DNA from: Diaphorobacter sp. HDW4A
Lineage (GTDB): Bacteria; Pseudomonadota; Gammaproteobacteria; Burkholderiales; Burkholderiaceae_C
DNA length: 64,000 nucleotides
NCBI RefSeq assembly: GCF_011305995.1
Contig: NZ_CP049910.1
Span: 4,154,001-4,218,000 of the forward strand
Reading direction: 5' to 3'
Of this stretch, positions 59,711 through 64,000 are shown piece after piece. Numbering within the stretch: position 1 is the stretch's first letter; the number at the start of each line of letters is the position of its first letter. The notes under the pieces were generated by a model that ran no database searches, was not told the origin of the DNA, and was given only the letters and a program-made list of their open reading frames with translations. Made by a program: the position numbers and the translations under genes.

Positions 59711-60423
59711 TGCTGCAGCTCCACGCACTGCTTGTGCAGCTCTTGGGCGCGGGTCCATACGCCACGGCAAATCTTGTTTCCGGGCGTTGAGCAATCGAAC
59801 TCCCAACGCGTGGGCCGCCCGTTTGCGTCACTGCTTCGAACCGTCCACGCAGGGCTTTTCCGCTTGTTGCTGGTGATCTTTCGGTAATCGAGCAGACCGT
59901 TGCACGCGCCTAGATAGTTGCCCACGCGCAGATCGCGGCGCATCGGCGACCTCATCCATGCCGTCTGACCGAACTGGTACATCCAGCGCACATAGAGGTC
60001 GTATTCACCCTGAGACAACGCCACGTCGGGCAAGCTGTCGCGGAATACTTTCTCGTCTTTGCTGATGTGTGTCTGGGCTTTGATGAGCGCACGCACGGGT
60101 GTTGTCGTGTCGCCCATCTTCACGGGCGTTCCGTCTTCATGGAAGGTGCTGCCGAAGCCGACAGTGGGCCGGTCACCCTGCGTTGGGATGATGGCTTTGT
60201 CGGTGTAGTTCTCGTGGACCACCAAACCCACGAGGCCCACAGCTGAGAGCGAGAGGACCGTGACAAGTACTCGAGGCGTGGACACACCACGCATACGGTG
60301 ACCGATCCGGGAAAGTCTCGAGAGAGGCACATCTTCGAGCCACGCCATAAGCGCGGCCCAGCACAAGATGGTGAATGCCCCGGCGATGAAAGAAGTTGTA
60401 ATGCCCATGCATCCGACTGTCAT
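59707..60423 (-). CDS. GH24-type lysozyme with SAR-like N-terminus
   Basis: The 238-residue frame has two hydrophobic N-terminal segments (about residues 7-27 and 52-70). The second directly precedes the catalytic Glu71 in HENYTDKAIIPTQGD and PTVGFGST, the lysozyme active-site pattern. An internal ATG at 60294 gives a 195-residue form starting MRGVSTPRVLVTVLSL, the usual SAR endolysin layout. The longer form adds another membrane helix. It degrades peptidoglycan at lysis. Confidence 0.8.
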   Translation of the reverse strand: MTVGCMGITTSFIAGAFTILCWAALMAWLEDVPLSRLSRIGHRMRGVSTPRVLVTVLSLSAVGLVGLVVHENYTDKAIIPTQGDRPTVGFGSTFHEDGTPVKMGDTTTPVRALIKAQTHISKDEKVFRDSLPDVALSQGEYDLYVRWMYQFGQTAWMRSPMRRDLRVGNYLGACNGLLDYRKITSNKRKSPAWTVRSSDANGRPTRWEFDCSTPGNKICRGVWTRAQELHKQCVELQQ

Positions 60424-60441
60424 CGGGAGGGCGGAAAAAGC

Positions 60442-60465
60442 TAAGGCCGAACTGTGTCGGCCTTA
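60442..60465. terminator. hairpin terminator upstream of lysozyme gene
   Basis: TAAGGCCGA pairs with TCGGCCTTA across a 6-base loop, and the minus strand then reads GCTTTTT. It would end transcription from the gene at 60518-60904 or attenuate entry into the lysis block. Its arms match the hairpin at 47682. Confidence 0.75.
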
Positions 60466-60517
60466 TGGATTCGGGAATGCTTTTTTAAGGTAGCACGGAA
60501 TGAGTCAGCCATGCAAC

Positions 60518-60904
60518 TCACAGCCGGATACCAGGCGAGAGCAATCGACGCCGCGTCGGCTCAGGATTGGATTGAGCCCCTGCCGCTACTTTGGTACGAA
60601 GCACTTCTTCATGTTCTGCATGAATGCGCTCAATCTCTGCAGCGTGCTTGCGCACCAACTCTTTGTATTCCCGCATCATCATCACGAGGCCGAACAATGA
60701 TCCCGCAGCCACAATGCACAACGTCAGTATCAGTTGCACTTCTAGCACTCGGGATTTTTGGATGTTTAACCATAAGTCTGCCACTCTCTGGAATCCGTCC
60801 GACCACACGAGTACTGTTAGGAATGTTGATATTGATAGCCCTATACCTACCGCTCGGCTGGGAACGTTTTTACGAACTATGTCTGTGATCTTTTCCCAAG
60901 ACAT
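60518..60904 (-). CDS. two-helix membrane protein with cytoplasmic coiled coil
   Basis: The 128-residue protein has two membrane helices (about residues 19-35 and 56-76) and a charged helical tail (EYKELVRKHAAEIERIHAEHEEV). A GGAG ribosome site precedes the ATG. It lies between repressor and lysis block and may be expressed separately because of the hairpin after it. A superinfection-exclusion protein of the SieB type or a holin are both possible. No clear family. Confidence 0.55.
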   Translation of the reverse strand: MSWEKITDIVRKNVPSRAVGIGLSISTFLTVLVWSDGFQRVADLWLNIQKSRVLEVQLILTLCIVAAGSLFGLVMMMREYKELVRKHAAEIERIHAEHEEVLRTKVAAGAQSNPEPTRRRLLSPGIRL

Positions 60905-60947
60905 CGGGTAGCTCCGGTCTACACAGCTTGCTTTGCCATCACATACG

Positions 60948-60964
60948 CATATCGATGCGATATG
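60948..60964. promoter_or_regulatory. palindrome upstream of leftward late block
   Basis: CATATCG-ATG-CGATATG is a perfect 7-bp inverted repeat, 44 bases upstream of the first leftward gene after the repressor. In Mu-like phages a Mor/C dimer binds such a dyad upstream of the middle or late promoter. Confidence 0.4.
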
Positions 60965-61026
60965 TCGACAACTGAATCAACGAATTTCACGGACTAAGCC
61001 TCTCATCGTTTGCTGACTGCCCATGA

Positions 61027-61383
61027 TCAAGAAGCCTTGCGCTTGGAGCCTTGGCTGGCTCCAGGCGCGAACGCGCCAAGCGTTGTCTTGATTCCACTCT
61101 TCACTCCGTCAGGTGCATGACGATAGTTGTCCAGCATGATTTTTTCGTCGGGCGCGAGCGGCGATTCAGCCTTGACCCCGGGTGCATGGACACCCGTCAG
61201 GACATAAAGCACGTTCACACCAACTTGCGCAACAGCCGCAAGAAAAGCGGCATCCGGACTTCGCTCATTTTTCTCGTAATAAACGAGCGCGCGCTTCCCC
61301 ACCCCTCCGAGCTCAGCGAACTGGTCCTGCGTCATTTCTAGACGCTCGCGTTCATCGCGCAAGCGAGTCCCAATATTGTCCAT
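61027..61383 (-). CDS. XRE-family phage repressor
   Basis: The 118-residue protein has an N-terminal HTH_3 domain (GTRLRDERERLEMTQDQFAEL, GKRALVYYEKNERSPDAAFL) and a short C-terminal part without a LexA-type protease domain. Divergence from the early operon, with the operator in between, identifies it as the lysogeny repressor. Upstream of the ATG there is only a weak GAG, and the start lies two bases from the operator, so the message may be leaderless or have a very short leader. Confidence 0.85.
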   Translation of the reverse strand: MDNIGTRLRDERERLEMTQDQFAELGGVGKRALVYYEKNERSPDAAFLAAVAQVGVNVLYVLTGVHAPGVKAESPLAPDEKIMLDNYRHAPDGVKSGIKTTLGAFAPGASQGSKRKAS

Positions 61384-61384
61384 A

Positions 61385-61425
61385 CGTGCAACTCAAGATA
61401 TTCAGAAGTTGCACGTTTGTGCAAC
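61385..61425. promoter_or_regulatory. repressor operator region
   Basis: CGTGCAACT (61385-61393) and AGTTGCACG (61407-61415) form a perfect 9-bp inverted repeat, and a third half-site GTGCAAC is at 61419-61425. The region overlaps the repressor start on one side and the early -10 on the other, so binding would control both directions. Confidence 0.75.
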
Positions 61426-61430
61426 ATAAT
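61401..61430 (+). promoter_or_regulatory. early rightward promoter
   Basis: CATAAT (61425-61430) is a good -10, with TTCAGA (61401-61406) as a weak -35 at 18 bases. It overlaps the third operator half-site. Transcription would start about 30 bases before the first early gene. Confidence 0.45.
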
Positions 61431-61465
61431 CACCCACACTGAATCGCAGCCAATCACAGCGAACC

Positions 61466-61654
61466 ATGAGCCAACAGACCTCTAACCAAATCAAGCATCG
61501 CCTGCGCAAGCAAGGACTGACCCTGAAGAGCTTCGCAGAGAAGAACGGCTTCAAGTACCGCACCGTCTCAGACGTTGTTCGCGGCCTTCGCAAAGGCAGT
61601 TTTGGCGAGGGTCGCGAAGTGCGAATGAAGCTCGGTCTTCCAGTCAACGACTGA
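61466..61654 (+). CDS. small Cro-like DNA-binding protein
   Basis: The 62-residue protein has a helix-turn-helix pattern (LTLKSFAEKNGFKYRTVSDVV) and a basic C-terminus (GEGREVRMKLGLP). It is the first gene rightward of the operator. By place and size it is a Cro-type counter-repressor or an additional regulator alongside the Ner-like protein that follows. Confidence 0.65.
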   Translation: MSQQTSNQIKHRLRKQGLTLKSFAEKNGFKYRTVSDVVRGLRKGSFGEGREVRMKLGLPVND

Positions 61655-61696
61655 GCGAGATTTTCACACTGTTTCGCACTATTTAGAAAGAGAAAT

Positions 61697-62068
61697 ATGA
61701 AGCCTCGTTATCGATTGAACACAGATGGTTCGATTTCGATCATTGCGATGTCTGCGGAATATGCAGCTCAACTCCGACGTCAACGTCGTGCATATCTGTC
61801 GCCGGTGCGCACGAAGGTGACTGTCGCAATGCACCCGGAGCAAATCAAGGCCGAGATGCGAATGAAGGGGGTGACGCCTGCAATGCTTTGTGATGAGCTG
61901 GAAGTGTCCGCTCCGTCTATTTCGCAAGTCATCACCGGCCGCGCGAGAAGCACGCGCATTCAAACGCGCATCTCCGAAATCATCGGCAAACCCATTTCCA
62001 AAATCTGGTCGGTTGTTCCGAGCCAGCACCGCAGCCGAGTGCAAGCGGAAGAAGGAATCGCGGCATGA
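61697..62068 (+). CDS. Ner-like winged-helix regulator
   Basis: The 123-residue protein has a Ner/Nlp-type domain at residues about 46-108: HPEQIKAEMRMKGVTPAMLC, ELEVSAPSISQVITGRARS and the terminal KPISKIWSV. In Mu, Ner turns down early and repressor promoters after infection. The N-terminal 45 residues are an extension not present in Mu Ner. The stop overlaps the next start by four bases. Confidence 0.75.
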   Translation: MKPRYRLNTDGSISIIAMSAEYAAQLRRQRRAYLSPVRTKVTVAMHPEQIKAEMRMKGVTPAMLCDELEVSAPSISQVITGRARSTRIQTRISEIIGKPISKIWSVVPSQHRSRVQAEEGIAA

Positions 62069-62523
62069 GGTACATCGCTCGTACCCAACGCCCACGTCAC
62101 GGCAAGCGCCCCGTCATCGCCATCTCGGGCGGTCCGTTCCAGGACGTCGAGTTGACGCCTCATCAAGCCATCCACCTTGCTCTCGGTTTGGGAGGCTTGG
62201 CGGATGCAGCATCCGAAGAGGACGTCACAGATCCCGCGTGGAAGCCCAGCACCTTGGATATGACCGATTGCCTCGGTGATTGCTGCCCGGACTTTTATGA
62301 AGTAAAGCGCCAAGAGGAGCTTCAAGCAGCCGAGTTTGGCGCGCGTGATCCAGACCGCTTTCTCACAAAGGGTGAATGCGAGATCGCAATTCGCATGTTC
62401 CGTTCTGGTATGCCCTTCGACTCTATTGGTGGGCGTCTGAATTTGTCGCGAGCTGCGCTGCAGGAGTGGGCCATTTCTGAATCAGAAGTTGTTCAAGCAG
62501 CCCTTGCCAAGGCTGGTCTCTGA
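62065..62523 (+). CDS. early phage protein, unknown
   Basis: The 152-residue protein has a Cys-containing middle (DCLGDCCPDFYEV) and a C-terminal helix-turn-helix-like stretch (EIAIRMFRSGMPFDSIGGRL, then LSRAALQEWA). It lies between the Ner-like and transposase genes and overlaps the former. A role in transposition control is possible but unproven. Confidence 0.55.
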   Translation: MRYIARTQRPRHGKRPVIAISGGPFQDVELTPHQAIHLALGLGGLADAASEEDVTDPAWKPSTLDMTDCLGDCCPDFYEVKRQEELQAAEFGARDPDRFLTKGECEIAIRMFRSGMPFDSIGGRLNLSRAALQEWAISESEVVQAALAKAGL

Positions 62524-62533
62524 GGGTGTGGCG

Positions 62534-64000
62534 ATGAACTGGCTCACATCAGCAGAACTTGCAGGTCTTCCAGGAATGCCGAGCTGCCAGAAGCGCACGA
62601 GGGAGAAGCTCCAACGCATGGGCATCCCCAGTCGAGCTCGCCTTGGCCGTGAAGGCGGCGGTGGCAGCGAATACGACTGCAGCGCGCTCCCAGAGGAAAC
62701 CCGCGCCGCATTGCTTGCTCGTCAGATCCAGACTGCTGCAGTTACCACGCTACCAGTGGTTGAACCTGCACCCGTGCGCTCCTTCGAGATCGCCCCTGAA
62801 GCTGCAAACAGCGAGGTCGCGCCAACATCAGGGCGTCGCCCACCAAGCCAGGCTGAGAAGGCCGTTGCAGATGCCCGCGCTCAACTGGTGAACGTGGTGC
62901 AAGGCATGGTGCCAGTGCATGGCATCAAACGTTCCTGCACACTGTTTGCGGCCCAGCTCGTGACAGGCGAGTGCGGGGACAACCTGCAGACCATTTCACG
63001 CGCGGCCAATCAACGCGCACGCGGTGACATGGTCAGCGCCCGCACACTCGAGCGTTGGATGTCCCTGCATCGTGAACAGGGTTGGTGGGGGTTGCTGCCC
63101 GCTGAGCAGCAAACGGCCCTCTTGCCTACGCAGGTCGATCAGGATGTGGCTGCTGTCTTGGGCAAGTACCACAGTCGCGATCCCAAGTTCCGCAAACTCA
63201 CGCTGGCAGCTCAGGAAGTCACCCGAATGTTGGGGCGCGAATTCGATTCTTGGGGAGCGCTCTATTCCCGCGCCCGCCGCGCCCTTGACAAGCTGGGCAA
63301 GTCGCACGAGGCCAATGTGGCTCTTATCAAGTCACGCCACACAGGCTCCGAGCGCGACGCCAAGCTACCGTTTAAACGCCGCGACAGAACCAATATCTCG
63401 CCGCTGGATATCTGGGTCATAGACGGCCACACGTTCAAGGCCAAGGTACGTCACCCCGACCACGGCGCGCCATTCGCGCCCGAGCTGACGCTGTGCCTTG
63501 ACGACAAGACCCGCAAGATCATGGGTTGGTCTACGTCGCTCTCCGAAAACGTGTTCGCCGTAGGCGATGCGCTGCGGCATGGCATTTCACTGTGGGGCAT
63601 TCCTGCCATCGTGTACAGCGACAACGGTTCGGGCGAAACCGGCAAGGTGATCGACTGTCCCATCGACGGCCTGATGGCGCGTCTTGGCATCGAACACAAA
63701 ACCGGCATTCCCGGCAAGCCACAGGCACGCGGTGTGATCGAGCGTTCCTGGCAAACACACGCCATCAACTGCGCCCGCCAGTTCGGCAGCTACCAAGGTA
63801 GCGATGTGGACGGCGGCAGCTTCCGCAAGGTGGCCGCAGAACTGGCGAAAGAGCAACGGGCACTCAACCGCGCAGCGCAGACCGGCGAAGTGATCCACCT
63901 CTCCAACAAGTGCCCAAGCTGGGCGCAGTTTGTGGACGCCGTCGATGCAATGGTGCGTGAGTACAACTCCACACACCGCCATCGCGGCTTGCCCAAGAAC
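62534..64000 (+). CDS. Mu-type DDE transposase, 3' truncated by window
   Basis: 489 codons are visible with no stop. The N-terminus holds the Mu-type DNA-binding domain (MNWLTSAELAGLPGMPSCQK, then GREGGGGSEYDCSALPEE). A rve/DDE core follows with Asp297 (WVIDGHTF), Asp363 (VYSDNGSGE) and Glu403 (GVIERSW). Full Mu-like transposases have about 650-700 residues, so the Mu-type C-terminal domain lies outside. It moves the phage by replicative transposition and binds the end sites. Confidence 0.93.
   Translation, partial: MNWLTSAELAGLPGMPSCQKRTREKLQRMGIPSRARLGREGGGGSEYDCSALPEETRAALLARQIQTAAVTTLPVVEPAPVRSFEIAPEAANSEVAPTSGRRPPSQAEKAVADARAQLVNVVQGMVPVHGIKRSCTLFAAQLVTGECGDNLQTISRAANQRARGDMVSARTLERWMSLHREQGWWGLLPAEQQTALLPTQVDQDVAAVLGKYHSRDPKFRKLTLAAQEVTRMLGREFDSWGALYSRARRALDKLGKSHEANVALIKSRHTGSERDAKLPFKRRDRTNISPLDIWVIDGHTFKAKVRHPDHGAPFAPELTLCLDDKTRKIMGWSTSLSENVFAVGDALRHGISLWGIPAIVYSDNGSGETGKVIDCPIDGLMARLGIEHKTGIPGKPQARGVIERSWQTHAINCARQFGSYQGSDVDGGSFRKVAAELAKEQRALNRAAQTGEVIHLSNKCPSWAQFVDAVDAMVREYNSTHRHRGLPKN

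Larger units (their letters stand above)
34422..64000. mobile_element. Mu-like prophage B (BcepMu/B3-like plan), left end outside window
   Basis: The prophage is inverted, so its right end (com and methyltransferase) is at about 34422 and its transposase end lies beyond 64000. Early genes run rightward from the operator at 61.4 kb, and all late genes but one small reverse gene run leftward. The divergent plan is that of BcepMu/B3-like phages. The inward sequence TGCAGGG...TTGCGAAAG at 34422-34442 has the TG terminus and CGAAA site expected of a Mu-type end. No sheath gene is seen, so the tail is probably non-contractile. Confidence 0.92.

Overview
The window is high-GC DNA that looks like a betaproteobacterial chromosome, most likely Comamonadaceae (Comamonas/Delftia/Acidovorax type). 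The grounds are the host beta-oxidation cluster, the Burkholderiales-style REP element near 31.25 kb, and the Burkholderia-like prophage families. It holds two different Mu-like transposable prophages flanking about 13.4 kb of host DNA. No rRNA, tRNA or CRISPR array was recognised.

Prophage A (1 to about 21065, rightward; left end outside the window) runs rdgC (5' cut), a zinc-ribbon protein, a membrane protein, gemA, mor, a gpI-type protease, a cement-like protein, the gpT-type major head protein, gp36/gp37-type connectors, a run of decoration or fibre-like proteins, tail tube, tape measure, large tail-tip proteins, a GT-A-like glycosyltransferase and a D12-class adenine methyltransferase. 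Lysis, terminase, portal and minor head genes are missing from the place where Mu-like phages carry them, between mor and the protease. A 14-bp palindrome with a shared 3' extension precedes both late gene blocks. The right end lies inside a host 2-oxoacid dehydrogenase E1-beta gene, of which only the 3' part remains.

Host segment (about 21066-34421): the E1-beta fragment, an Atm1-type ABC exporter, a YciA-like thioesterase, a bactofilin, then a leftward fatty-acid degradation cluster. In transcription order the cluster is TetR regulator, acyl-CoA dehydrogenase, DUF2147 protein, bifunctional 3-hydroxyacyl-CoA dehydrogenase/enoyl-CoA hydratase, thiolase, TesB-like thioesterase, enoyl-CoA hydratase and hotdog thioesterase.

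Prophage B (about 34422 to beyond 64000, inverted, so its right end faces that of prophage A) has a BcepMu/B3-like divergent plan. A repressor and operator lie at 61.0-61.4 kb. Early genes ending in a DDE transposase (3' cut) run right. Lysis, terminase, portal, head, tail, com and methyltransferase genes run left. Unusual contents are a protease-major capsid fusion, a tail protein with eleven exact 14-residue Trp-Gln-Glu repeats, a small reverse-oriented membrane-protein gene with its own promoter and a flanking hairpin, a Mu-style com gene joined to a methyltransferase rather than mom, recurring terminator hairpins, and a strong excess of the palindrome TTTAAA. I counted 18 TTTAAA sites by eye in prophage B against one in the remaining 34 kb.
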